A stretch of DNA of 21,412 bases from a virus, in IMG/VR virus record IMGVR_UViG_3300049825_000338, positions 84,600-106,011 of that record. One strand, 5' to 3'. Below are positions 6,354 to 14,181 of the stretch, in pieces. Both the position numbers and the translations under genes were made by a program. The notes below the pieces were generated by a model. It was not told where the DNA came from. It worked only from the letters and a program-made list of their open reading frames with translations, and ran no database searches. The first letter of the stretch is position 1. Each line of letters opens with the position of its first letter.

Positions 6354-7687
6354 TACACGACCGCCGCTGTGTTGGCAACGCCGAGTCGTGTGGCTCGGTT
6401 TGTGTTGTTAGCGGTTGATGTAACTGTCACACCATCAACCGTCACGTTGAGATCATTAAACGCACTTGTGTAGTCTCCGTTAAGAACGCTAACGACTGCG
6501 TGAGTTCCGGCTGTGATCGTGTAGGTAGCGTTATCAACCATAACGTCATCGCATTGAGTTGCTATCCCTGCTATCTGCAAAGACCCGGCAACACGTACGT
6601 TGTTTATTGATGGAGAGATATTATTGTTTGGGGTAATATCAACAACTCCAGCTTGAATTTGAGCATTAAAAATAGCAGGTCGCCCCGTTCCTAGCCCTGT
6701 AGAATTTAGGTTCGCAGACCCTCTGACAACGGAACGACTCATATCGGAATTTATCAAATTAGCTTGAGAAAGGCCGTCTATTGTTGATGCTACTGATGTG
6801 CTGGAAGTCAGACTAAGTGCGCCAAGGGTAGTTATACTATTTCCATCAGCTGATGAAGCAGTTCCAGCCGTTGAGAGAAATGCTCCGGAAGTCAGGGTAT
6901 TGGTTGTGACTTGTGAGGTGCCTGTTGAACTTTCCACCAGAAGGGTTGAGAGTCCACTGACAACGTTGCCCGACACAAAAGCTCCTTGATTAGAGACAAA
7001 TGTTCCGGTATCCAACCGAACAGTAGACGATTGTGTGACACTGTTACTTGCAACTTGGGACGTTCTTCCGTAAATTGTAAATTCCAACAAAGAAGAATCA
7101 TCCACAGTATTACTGGTTACTTGAGGATTGCCCCAGTCAAAATTTCCGATATTACTATTACCACTAATCTTGTTCTGTAGGTTATCGTGCAGCGATGTCA
7201 CAGCATTACTTGCAACGTTATAGGTTCCTGACCATGCCGGAGTTGCTGCTACGTGGCGATTCGTCACGATCGTGGCTTCATTTGCTAGTCGGTTGTTTGC
7301 CACGGCAAGAACCACTACCAAGTTTGGACCGAGTAACCGAGGACCAGCGACCCAGTCAGTTACGGCGTACAGGCATCCCGGCTGTAGTGTTCCAGCCAGT
7401 CTCAGGGCGTTAACCGCAGCCGCAGTGCCAGAAAGACAAATTCCACCACCACCGCCTCCACTAGAGGCAATTGTTAGGGCATTTCCGGCGTCGTTATACG
7501 TCAGCGTAATATTCGCTCCCGCAACAAGTAGAGCGGCTACGCGATCGTCAATTGTTTCGGAAAGACCCGCTGTATTTACTGAAATCTGATAAGGAGAGCC
7601 GACACTTCCGTTGCCGGTTACGGTCGTGGTGGCACTACTCGTGATGAGGCAGGCGCAGGTAGCGGCGCATGAACGACAGATAGCCAT
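6353..7687 (-). CDS. tail fibre/spike protein with predicted beta-helix
   Basis: A 444-aa protein. The N-terminus has a short Cys-rich segment (AICRSCAATCACL), then the phage-fibre-type linker VNTAGLSETIDDRVAALLVAGANITLTYNDAGNALTI, a Gly run (GGGGGG), and a long region of imperfect repeats about 25 residues apart. Each repeat carries an N-[ST]-[VIL] turn: QVTSNTV, QVASNSV, AFVSGNVV, QVTTNTL, ADGNSI. This is the pattern of a right-handed parallel beta-helix as in phage spikes and adhesins. The C-terminus is rich in Val, Thr and Asn. The role is inferred as host recognition or surface polysaccharide binding; no hydrolase active site can be identified by eye. There is no evident Shine-Dalgarno sequence before the ATG at 7687. 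Confidence 0.7.
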   Translation of the reverse strand: MAICRSCAATCACLITSSATTTVTGNGSVGSPYQISVNTAGLSETIDDRVAALLVAGANITLTYNDAGNALTIASSGGGGGGICLSGTAAAVNALRLAGTLQPGCLYAVTDWVAGPRLLGPNLVVVLAVANNRLANEATIVTNRHVAATPAWSGTYNVASNAVTSLHDNLQNKISGNSNIGNFDWGNPQVTSNTVDDSSLLEFTIYGRTSQVASNSVTQSSTVRLDTGTFVSNQGAFVSGNVVSGLSTLLVESSTGTSQVTTNTLTSGAFLSTAGTASSADGNSITTLGALSLTSSTSVASTIDGLSQANLINSDMSRSVVRGSANLNSTGLGTGRPAIFNAQIQAGVVDITPNNNISPSINNVRVAGSLQIAGIATQCDDVMVDNATYTITAGTHAVVSVLNGDYTSAFNDLNVTVDGVTVTSTANNTNRATRLGVANTAAVV

Positions 7688-7699
7688 AGGTATAGGTTA

Positions 7700-8059
7700 C
7701 TACACCGAGACAGCGCCACCGGCCACAGCGAGCCACGTTGCCTGATCTACGATACCTGTAGGAGATACAGCGATTTTTCGTTGAATCTCTTTGGTTTTTT
7801 CTTCGGTTTTAAGATCAAAGTTGCCAGTTATTTCAATGCCGACAATGACTTGCCATCGGCCGACGTCCAAACTAATGTCTCCACGTCTAAGTTCTTTGAC
7901 AAATGCAGGGTTTGGACGTCCCTTTGGGTCACTAAACCCAGGAACTGTACGCGGTGAAAAGATATCGAACGTTGGTTCGACAGGATCGTTCTTTCTCGAC
8001 CATACGTAACCTATTGCCAAACCAGACAAGATCACTAGGATAAGAACGATTACTAACAT
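7700..8059 (-). CDS. membrane-anchored peptidoglycan-binding-like protein
   Basis: A 119-aa protein with an N-terminal membrane segment (MLVIVLILVILSGLAIGYVW, then RK), leaving the rest outside the cytoplasm. The C-terminal half resembles the PG_binding_1 fold: DVGRWQVIVGI...GNFDLKTEEKTKEIQRKIAV followed by TGIVDQATWLAVAG, i.e. the Q-x-x-L/G...TG-x-V-D-x-x-T-W signature. This suggests binding to cell-wall peptidoglycan. Next to a holin-like membrane protein it may take part in lysis, for example as an anchored wall-binding accessory, but it has no catalytic domain. A tiny ORF upstream overlaps its start by 7 nt. Confidence 0.65.
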   Translation of the reverse strand: MLVIVLILVILSGLAIGYVWSRKNDPVEPTFDIFSPRTVPGFSDPKGRPNPAFVKELRRGDISLDVGRWQVIVGIEITGNFDLKTEEKTKEIQRKIAVSPTGIVDQATWLAVAGGAVSV

Positions 8060-8136
8060 GCCCGGACTTCTGTTCTAGTTGATTCCTGGGAGTTTGCAAG
8101 CGGCCCTTGGGAAGCTAGCGCAGGCGGGCAATTCAT
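8053..8136 (-). CDS. possible 27-aa ORF coupled on both sides
   Basis: The ATG at 8136 overlaps the TGA of the upstream membrane-protein gene (ATGA), and its TAG at 8055-8053 overlaps the beginning of the next gene by 7 nt. The predicted product is MNCPPALASQGPLANSQEST plus seven residues ending in Cys. The ORF exactly bridges the only sizeable gap in this part of the operon. No homologue is known to me and it may simply provide translational coupling. It could equally be chance. Confidence 0.35.
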   Translation of the reverse strand: MNCPPALASQGPLANSQESTRTEVRAC

Positions 8137-8570
8137 TTGTAGGTAGGTGTACCTACGCCACCGATTAAGGCACCGGCAGCGGGCTTAGTCTGCTCGACTT
8201 TACGGATAATTCCGTAGTACGCAGAGGTAATGATAGTTGTGATTAGCGCTTCAAGCTGGCTTTGACTAATGTCTAGTCCGTTCTTTAGCGCAAACGCAGC
8301 AGCGAATGATACAAGAAGAGGCACGAGCGTACGCTTCAGAGAAGCCAGCCAAGCCTGAGTGTCTTCATAAGAAGGTGCTCCAGCCCAGCCCAGAAGCCAG
8401 CCAGCCTTGGGGAATTTAATCTCAAGCAGACGAACGCCGACGTACCAAACAAACGCCACTAGTGAAGCCAGTAGAAGGGGCGCTCCAGTCACGCCCACAA
8501 GTACATAGCCAGCCAGAAGCGGAACTATGACGGTTCGGATGATTGAACGTACAATGGTGGGTTTGTTCAT
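8133..8570 (-). CDS. internally duplicated membrane protein, holin candidate
   Basis: A 145-aa protein with hydrophobic segments around residues 14-28, 31-48, 82-95 and 106-122. The two halves repeat each other: RTVIVPLL (12-19) matches RTLVPLL (80-86), and YVGVRLLE...P.AG.LLG..G.PSY (43-68) matches YGIIRKVE...P.AG.LIG..G.PTY (119-144) at a constant offset of 76 residues. The charged Y..(I/V)R..E motif following each hydrophobic pair is conserved in both copies. Proteins of this type lie near lysis genes in actinophages; with the adjacent peptidoglycan-binding protein, a holin or other lysis membrane role is reasonable but unproven. The start overlaps the previous stop (ATGA at 8567-8570). 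Confidence 0.6.
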   Translation of the reverse strand: MNKPTIVRSIIRTVIVPLLAGYVLVGVTGAPLLLASLVAFVWYVGVRLLEIKFPKAGWLLGWAGAPSYEDTQAWLASLKRTLVPLLVSFAAAFALKNGLDISQSQLEALITTIITSAYYGIIRKVEQTKPAAGALIGGVGTPTYK

Positions 8571-8791
8571 GAAAGTAGGGTATCTATTTCTTCTTGTGTC
8601 AGACCTAATTTAGTCAGAATCGCCTGCTTTGATGCGGCTAGTTTAGCAATAGCGGCTGCTCCGCGTTCTTCGTTGATCTTGGCGATTTTCTGTATATGCT
8701 CATTGTACTGGGACTCAGTCACTTCAAATGAGCCTTCAGGAATTTCTCCACCTAGAAGTGCAAATGTTGCTCCATTTGATATGTATCTCAT
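8567..8791 (-). CDS. small tail-fibre-associated protein (chaperone-like)
   Basis: The start chosen is the ATG at 8791, which overlaps the upstream TGA (ATGA at 8788-8791); this gives 74 aa. A longer version from 8806 would overlap the previous gene by 19 nt. The sequence begins MRYISNGATFALLGGEIPEGSFEVTESQYNE and ends in a helical region AKLAASKQAILTKLGLTQEEIDTLLS. A final amphipathic Lys/Leu/Glu helix of this sort is common in small phage proteins encoded among fibre genes and in fibre-assembly proteins. Function is inferred from position and form only. Confidence 0.5.
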   Translation of the reverse strand: MRYISNGATFALLGGEIPEGSFEVTESQYNEHIQKIAKINEERGAAAIAKLAASKQAILTKLGLTQEEIDTLLS

Positions 8792-9453
8792 GCTGTGCCA
8801 CTCCAAATTCTAAATGAGCTTTGTACGGCAGCAATAACATTAAATACTGCTACCGGAGAAGGAATCGGTGTGATATCAATATCAATTCCAATTGTGTAGG
8901 AAGCCGCAGGTCCGAGATTCGGTAATTTGTAATCAAATCCATGATAGAAAACACGGTTTGGGTCGGCATTAAGGCCTCGTACTTCATGCTGAGAGGAGAT
9001 ATGAACTGCACCATTTACCAGCATTTGAGGCGTAAATCTGAGAGTCTGCCCTGTTGTTGCTGCATAAGTGACACTGTATTCAAGACGTCCCATCACTGCA
9101 ATAGTTTCACAAGTCGAGTTAGTGATAATTTGGTCTTGAATCACCGCTCCAGCAACACCGCGTAATTCGGTTGGTGGTGGTACGGTAGCAGGAGCAAACT
9201 CTACACCATTATAGTCAAGTCGCGCATCAGGATAGTCGGTTTTGAAGTGAGACTCTTTGACCCAGTATTCGCCGGTTGTGCAGTCGAATCTAAGGTCGTC
9301 TCCACATCCAGGACCGCGTCCAGCAAGCTTTGTGCCGGAAATATACTGAAGACCAGTTATGAGGTTGACCCAAATTCCAGCTCCTGTCTGGCACCAGTTG
9401 CCGGAAGCGTCCGGTGGCGTTGTTGGCGTTACGCCACAGATTTCAGTAGTCAT
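8788..9453 (-). CDS. hypothetical virion/minor tail protein
   Basis: A 221-aa protein with a Cys-containing N-terminal part (ICGVTPTTPPDASGNWCQTG, GCGDDLRFDCTTGEYWV) and a C-terminal beta-rich half (GRLEYSVTYAATTGQTLRFTPQMLVNG, SYTIGIDIDITPIP) resembling a jelly-roll or fibronectin-like fold in pattern. No specific family is recognised. It lies between the adaptor-like gene and the small fibre-associated gene, so a structural role at the tail tip or baseplate fits best. There is a 16-nt gap before its ATG and no strong ribosome binding site. Confidence 0.55.
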   Translation of the reverse strand: MTTEICGVTPTTPPDASGNWCQTGAGIWVNLITGLQYISGTKLAGRGPGCGDDLRFDCTTGEYWVKESHFKTDYPDARLDYNGVEFAPATVPPPTELRGVAGAVIQDQIITNSTCETIAVMGRLEYSVTYAATTGQTLRFTPQMLVNGAVHISSQHEVRGLNADPNRVFYHGFDYKLPNLGPAASYTIGIDIDITPIPSPVAVFNVIAAVQSSFRIWSGTA

Positions 9454-9469
9454 CAGCGCCTAAAGTCTA

Positions 9470-10237
9470 TCATCCCCGGACGTTACCGGAAGATTGCATG
9501 TCAGGACTCCACACAAAGCTGGCAGACTGGAGTTTCTTGGGATTGTACGTGGTTAGGAATACGTCTACCGCAGGAATACCGAATAGGCCAAGATCACGAA
9601 GTTCTGTAGGGTCAGTCATGTCAAATGACACACCTTGACGGGTTATTCCCTTAACATTCTGAGGAAGTTGGCAAGGTTGTCCTGAGCAGAGGGCAATGTA
9701 CTCGCAGGCAAGCTCTCGTGCGGCGCGTCGTCCCATGGCTGGAACGGCAATACCGTGCTCTACCGTAACTGTAAAGGTTCCAGGGTCTCCTGGGTCTCTG
9801 TCCATGAACTGGCAGACTGGCCAATCCGTACGCTCAAACAGTGGGGCAACGGGCTTACGAACGAGGTAGCGGTAGTTGTGAATGGCGTACTCACTAGCTG
9901 GGAGAATGACACCCTCGATATCAACCTCAACGACGTTAGTTATTGGCCATAGACCTAAGTCAATTTTTCGATAACCACGGCAGCAGCTGCATGGGTCGCC
10001 GTCAAACCAGGTGTCCCAGCACCCGCATCCTCCCTGCACACAGGGTCGAACAACCGAGGTGCAGGTTCCCGAAAACTGGTGCCCTGAAGCGAGGTACAGT
10101 ATTTCTGAAGCAATTTCGATGGCTTCCTGGATATCTGCGTCAGGAATGGTAGCACAGTCGATGCGAGCACAGCATGAGCGTACTTCGGCCACAGTTGCCC
10201 AGTCTACGCAGGCTTGATGATCAATAAATGCAGCCAT
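9470..10237 (-). CDS. head-to-tail adaptor (HK97 gp6-like connector), unusual position
   Basis: A 255-aa protein whose pattern matches actinophage head-to-tail adaptors: an N-terminal helix pair with AIEIASEILYLASGHQFSGTC, then VRPC, a Cys-rich insertion (CVQGGCGC...GDPCSCCRGY), strands IDLGLWPITNVVEVDIEGVILP, the segment FTVTVEHGIAVPAMGRRAARELACEYI and the closing ITRQGVSFDMTDPTELRDLGLFGIPAVDVFLTTYNP. In the family this protein forms the ring under the portal and is normally encoded beside portal or capsid genes. Here it follows the minor tail genes, far from where head genes would be. It has 15 cysteines, possibly paired or metal-bound. A -10-like TATACT 10 nt before the ATG might give it separate expression. 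Confidence 0.75.
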   Translation of the reverse strand: MAAFIDHQACVDWATVAEVRSCCARIDCATIPDADIQEAIEIASEILYLASGHQFSGTCTSVVRPCVQGGCGCWDTWFDGDPCSCCRGYRKIDLGLWPITNVVEVDIEGVILPASEYAIHNYRYLVRKPVAPLFERTDWPVCQFMDRDPGDPGTFTVTVEHGIAVPAMGRRAARELACEYIALCSGQPCQLPQNVKGITRQGVSFDMTDPTELRDLGLFGIPAVDVFLTTYNPKKLQSASFVWSPDMQSSGNVRG

Positions 10238-10247
10238 TTGAGTGTCC

Positions 10248-10253
10248 AGTATA
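10248..10253 (-). promoter_or_regulatory. possible -10 element before the adaptor gene
   Basis: TATACT (minus strand) lies 10 nt upstream of the adaptor ATG; a poor -35 candidate, TTGTGA, sits 15 nt further upstream. Transcription from here would begin about 3-4 nt before the ATG. Weak by sequence alone; noted because the gene is out of its usual context. Confidence 0.2.
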
Positions 10254-10255
10254 GG

Positions 10256-10960
10256 TTATTGGCCCGTGTCACAAGGACTGTAGAAACAAGTTTTCACAGC
10301 AGGCGTACCCACACCCGCTCTGTACCTTACGATCACAGTCACGTCCGTAGCCTGGCTAAACTCATTAATAGCATTCCAGCTTATTCTTACGCGCTGCTTT
10401 GCTGGAACAAAGTCAGATATATTAAACTCAAATCGAGTTTCATCATCAGTGAAAACTGATCCAGTAAGAGATGGAAGAAGATATCTTTGGCCATTTATGC
10501 AGAACTCTTCTCCTCCAGCTCCAGTTGGAGGGCAGTGACATAGTATTATGATTTGAAATATTTCAGCGTCAAAGGGTGGTTCCCAAGACGGCGCACTCCC
10601 AGAAAAAGGAAAAACTCCTGGGTTCGACCACACGATTTCTCTCGTATCGTCACCACTACCGAGCTTCTTACATGTTCGTGTTGTGGGTGTTCCGTCAAAA
10701 AATTCTGTTACAGTACACAGATTAACGCCGTCGAAATCAAGTTCTCCTGGCCAGATAGGGGTAATTTCATATGTTATTCGGCGCATCGGTCCGCCGTCAC
10801 CAAAGTCAGATACCGGAGACACAAGAGATACGCAACCGAAAGAGTTGCACGTTCTTGTCCACTTTGCCCCCTGACTTGAGCCTTTTTCTAGTCGTCTGAT
10901 ACGGTCCTCTACCTGCTGAATGGTGCTAGGAAACGTAGACTTTGACTTGCGATAACTCAT
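10256..10960 (-). CDS. Cys-rich minor tail protein, unknown role
   Basis: A 234-aa protein with a basic, helical N-terminus (MSYRKSKSTFPSTIQQVEDRIRRLEKG), likely a short coiled coil, followed by a beta-rich body. About ten cysteines occur (CNSFGC, LCTV, CKKL, LCHCPP, EEFCINGQ, and the C-terminal CFYSPC). The coiled-coil start and beta body are typical of trimeric minor tail or fibre-base proteins. The ATG overlaps the stop of the hub gene (ATGA at 10957-10960), so it is made together with it. No family is named. Confidence 0.6.
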   Translation of the reverse strand: MSYRKSKSTFPSTIQQVEDRIRRLEKGSSQGAKWTRTCNSFGCVSLVSPVSDFGDGGPMRRITYEITPIWPGELDFDGVNLCTVTEFFDGTPTTRTCKKLGSGDDTREIVWSNPGVFPFSGSAPSWEPPFDAEIFQIIILCHCPPTGAGGEEFCINGQRYLLPSLTGSVFTDDETRFEFNISDFVPAKQRVRISWNAINEFSQATDVTVIVRYRAGVGTPAVKTCFYSPCDTGQ

Positions 10961-12999
10961 ATTCTGATCTCCGGTGCTCCAGCGTCAAACGTGCCAAGAG
11001 GCGTAAGCGCAACGCTCACGGACTCATCATCTTGAGTTGCCGTAACTGACAAGCTCTGAATTCTGTACAGGTCTACAAACGGTCGTCCAGCGAGGTTTGC
11101 TGTGACGCCGATACGAATGCGACGACCTGGAATCAGGCATGATGTTCCGAATGGAGCGTTAGCGGCTAGCCGACCTCCAGAAATGTAGGCGTGCGGCGAT
11201 GATAAGAATTCCCAACGAGTACGGGCAGCTTGATCTACAGACAAATCCTGCTCTGCCGAGACGGCAGCGCAGTCGTCCTCTATAGCCGATTCGTCGAATG
11301 AACGCTCTATGAGACCGAATTGCTGCCCCGCAGCCGTCAGAAGGGCTACAGAGGCCTCTCCTGAGCCTCCAGCTGGTCCGGGATACACGCCGTACTCGTC
11401 GTAACCGTCTGAACCGGCAGCACCTGCTCCCACGATCGTGCGGGTCGCCATGTCAGCTCCAATGACCTTGACATCGGGTGGCTGAGACCAGTGCTCTTCT
11501 ATGATGTATGGAATATCTCCGCCACGAATTTCGATCTCTCCAGCGAAGCAGGTTCGACCGACCATCGTGAAGTCAACACCAGAACGAGCAAGTTCTCTGA
11601 GTTCGTCTCCAGCATAGCGGAACTGCTCAAGAGAGTATTCTCGCGTTCCTCGTATACCCGATGGCTTCAAGTGAAGTCGAAAGTTAGGTCGTGGGTCCGG
11701 TTGAAGACCTGACGCAATCACATCTTGAAAAATGTATGCCAGATCAAGGCATTCGGCGTAATATCCTTCGGGATTACGCACAATCTTACGAACGTCTAGC
11801 CAGGAAAACAGGTCTTGCGCTTCAATAATTACGCTTCCGTTAGCAGCCGAGTAATCAATCTCGGATACTCGACCAGCCCAAGCCAGTTCATCGTTTCTAA
11901 AAATCGCTACCTCATGCTCCCACGGATTTACGGAGTCGATACAAGAACCGCACTGGGCGCGAGCCAGCACCACGGTAGCTGTGCTGACTTCGTCGAGAGT
12001 CCGATTCCACCTAACCGAGACAAACTCTCGCGGAACGCAGTACACTTTTTCGCCTCCCATGTTTCTAATCTCAACGGTGTACTCTCCGCAACCTAAGCGT
12101 GAGTCACAGGTATACAGACCGGCAACTTCTTCGTCGGTAACGTTAAGAGGAAAGGTGCTCTGAATGAGTGCAGGCGTGCTCCCCGTTACTTCAGGGGGGC
12201 AGACCGGAATGTCCACACCAACAGATGAAATAGCGGTAAAGCCGAATCCGACTTGCGTACCGTCTATATCCATTGTTATGGTGTGGAAGCCGGGAGTGAG
12301 GTTGAACAACGATGCCGAGTATTCGTGCGATGACGATGTGTTGACGATCTGGACAACAATGCCGTCCACAGAAACTCGTACTGGAAGCGAGATTTCTGGA
12401 CGATTAGGGCTTGACGCAGCGCCGGATATCGTTAGTTGTCCGCATTTAGTCCCTACAACAGCAGACGCCGTTCCTACTGGTCGAATCGGCACACCAACAA
12501 ACGGGGTAGGTGATGGCTCTGGAGTCAGTCCTCCTCCTGCTACAGAACCCAGAAATGCTCCGCCGCTGCAAAGTAAAGGAGACAACACAGCTCGCGCTGT
12601 CGCTTCGGTGAGTGCGGAAGCTGCTGGATTAATTGAATAATGCACATGATCGGTGTGCTTGTTTGGTCCACTGAAGGTGTGCCAGTCTCGATCACTAGTC
12701 CATCGCTTTGCATTCCAAATAACTTCTTGAATGCCAAGTTCCGCCGAAGCCATAACAAGCGCTGAGGCGATAACGTCACCACCCGCCTTATCAGAAACCA
12801 TCACATCATGGGCACGTCCGCAGGCGTGAACAGACAGCGTTGACGTTCCTTGAACATTTCGGACGTTGAATCCAGAACCTAGCGGGTATTTGACACCAGG
12901 GACGCGACATTCATTGAGAATGGTGATGATGTTTTTAAGGCCAGACACCATACCGGAAGCGGGTGATGAGCAGCCTACGTAGGTTGTTGGGAATGCCAT
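10957..12999 (-). CDS. tail hub protein with N-terminal M15/ARB-07466-like peptidase domain
   Basis: A 680-aa multi-domain minor tail protein. Residues about 20-125 resemble the M15/ARB-07466-like zinc peptidase domain of actinophage lysins: LSVHACGRAHDV gives His58 and Asp65 (SxHxxGRAxD) and HTDHVHYS gives His118/His120. A Pro-rich linker (TPEPSPTPFVG, about 165) and an Ig-like beta domain follow. From about residue 300 the protein resembles siphovirus hub/ReqiPepy6 Gp37-like proteins: YTVEIRNMGGEKVYCVPREFVSVRW...STATVVLARAQCG...HEVAIFRNDELAWAGRVSEIDY...VIIEAQDLFSWLDVRKI, and ends in a domain with GTFDAGAP. It probably sits at the tail tip and opens peptidoglycan during DNA entry. It directly follows the distal-tail-like gene. 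The peptidase residues look intact. Confidence 0.75.
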   Translation of the reverse strand: MAFPTTYVGCSSPASGMVSGLKNIITILNECRVPGVKYPLGSGFNVRNVQGTSTLSVHACGRAHDVMVSDKAGGDVIASALVMASAELGIQEVIWNAKRWTSDRDWHTFSGPNKHTDHVHYSINPAASALTEATARAVLSPLLCSGGAFLGSVAGGGLTPEPSPTPFVGVPIRPVGTASAVVGTKCGQLTISGAASSPNRPEISLPVRVSVDGIVVQIVNTSSSHEYSASLFNLTPGFHTITMDIDGTQVGFGFTAISSVGVDIPVCPPEVTGSTPALIQSTFPLNVTDEEVAGLYTCDSRLGCGEYTVEIRNMGGEKVYCVPREFVSVRWNRTLDEVSTATVVLARAQCGSCIDSVNPWEHEVAIFRNDELAWAGRVSEIDYSAANGSVIIEAQDLFSWLDVRKIVRNPEGYYAECLDLAYIFQDVIASGLQPDPRPNFRLHLKPSGIRGTREYSLEQFRYAGDELRELARSGVDFTMVGRTCFAGEIEIRGGDIPYIIEEHWSQPPDVKVIGADMATRTIVGAGAAGSDGYDEYGVYPGPAGGSGEASVALLTAAGQQFGLIERSFDESAIEDDCAAVSAEQDLSVDQAARTRWEFLSSPHAYISGGRLAANAPFGTSCLIPGRRIRIGVTANLAGRPFVDLYRIQSLSVTATQDDESVSVALTPLGTFDAGAPEIRI

Positions 13000-13002
13000 C
13001 GG

Positions 13003-14181
13003 CTAAAACTCTCTGTGGACTGTCACAACTTCAACAGTAACACTTGAATCTGCACACATACCTAATTGTTTTACCGTCAAGCAAACACCCCCGCACGTGA
13101 CGTCAAGCCATGTGAATGGTTGACCGGCTGGCACGGTGAGGAGTGACGATCCTTGGACTCTGTTGCCCACTGCGTCCTCAAGATACACTTCTCGTCTGAC
13201 GGAATCATACACAAACGTAGAGTTTGCAGGTATAGACGCTATGTCCATGGAAATGCAGTTGTCGCTTGTCGGTGGTTCCGGACATACTGCACACTTTGGT
13301 GTAGATGGCGGAGGGCACGCCTGACCGAAGATGTCTACTCGACCCACAAGACGCATACGAGGTGAGCGCTTTGCGCCCGTACGAATGATCACCTTCGCAG
13401 CGGTTGAGCCAACGGACAACGGCTCGTCAATGAAAGCAGAAACAGACGAACAATCGAATGGGTTGCACACGGTTCGGGCGGGGAACGGCGTAGGAGGAAG
13501 TACGCGATTCTCACACTTATAGAGATACGGTGATTCCGACCCCATTACGAACGTAGCGCGCAGAACATGACAATCCTGATTCTGAAACACCTGAGTGTAA
13601 TGCGGACCGTCGATTAGGCCCACATCATACAGTTGCCAACGACCTTCATCTATATTGGCTGGATCACAGGACAGCCGCACTTCGGCATCACAAACCTGAC
13701 ACGCATCGTCGGTGCATCCTCCACCCTTCAGCTTGTCGTTTAGCCATCGGACGCCGTACTGCATACCCCCTTGATCGCAAGCGAACAGTAGTGCTGTTAC
13801 GGTGAATTCACGATAGGTAGTCGACAGCGGACCTAGCGCTCCACCGGTTCCTAGACCCATTCCGGATTGAGGCGAACGCTGGAAGGTTGGATCATTAAAC
13901 CCGTCAATGCGCTCAATTACGGCCCCTAAGAACTTAGACGACGAAGGTGAAGCGGAGTTGAACCACGGTGATGGGAAGAGGTTGAAGTTCAAAGGAGTTA
14001 CTTCATCCTCATCGAACTTATTCCAGATGCACCCCTCTAGCGCTGGGAAAACTGAGACGATTTGAGAAAGACTATTAGAGCCTACGCACTGACAGTTGTC
14101 GAGGTAAGTCTTTAGGCGCGCTGGGTTGAATACGTCACCCTGAACGCCCTCACATAGACCTAGACGTAGAAATGGAATCAT
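13003..14181 (-). CDS. distal tail-like minor tail protein
   Basis: A 392-aa protein encoded directly after the tape measure gene (ATGA overlap at 14178-14181), the usual place of the distal tail protein. The segment LGPLSTTYREFTVTALLFACDQGGMQYGVRWLNDKLKGGGC resembles the N-terminal domain of actinophage minor tail proteins at this location, and the C-terminal part (SAFIDEPLSVGSTAAKVIIRTGAKRSPRMRLVG) looks like a galectin/Dit-type beta-sandwich. It has 20 cysteines, several in close pairs (CTDDACQVC, CAVC, CGGVC). It is likely to join the tail tube to the hub protein encoded next. Confidence 0.7.
   Translation of the reverse strand: MIPFLRLGLCEGVQGDVFNPARLKTYLDNCQCVGSNSLSQIVSVFPALEGCIWNKFDEDEVTPLNFNLFPSPWFNSASPSSSKFLGAVIERIDGFNDPTFQRSPQSGMGLGTGGALGPLSTTYREFTVTALLFACDQGGMQYGVRWLNDKLKGGGCTDDACQVCDAEVRLSCDPANIDEGRWQLYDVGLIDGPHYTQVFQNQDCHVLRATFVMGSESPYLYKCENRVLPPTPFPARTVCNPFDCSSVSAFIDEPLSVGSTAAKVIIRTGAKRSPRMRLVGRVDIFGQACPPPSTPKCAVCPEPPTSDNCISMDIASIPANSTFVYDSVRREVYLEDAVGNRVQGSSLLTVPAGQPFTWLDVTCGGVCLTVKQLGMCADSSVTVEVVTVHREF

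Noticed and set aside
6798-7589. Several + strand open frames opposite the fibre gene
   Set aside because: They are shadows of the repeat-rich fibre sequence, without ribosome sites or recognisable domains.
7690-10258. Ten-base motif TAACCTATAC shared upstream of the fibre gene (7690-7699) and the adaptor gene (10249-10258)
   Set aside because: In both places part of it is stop-codon sequence and it lies at different distances from the ATG, so a common promoter or ribosome site is not supported; could be chance.
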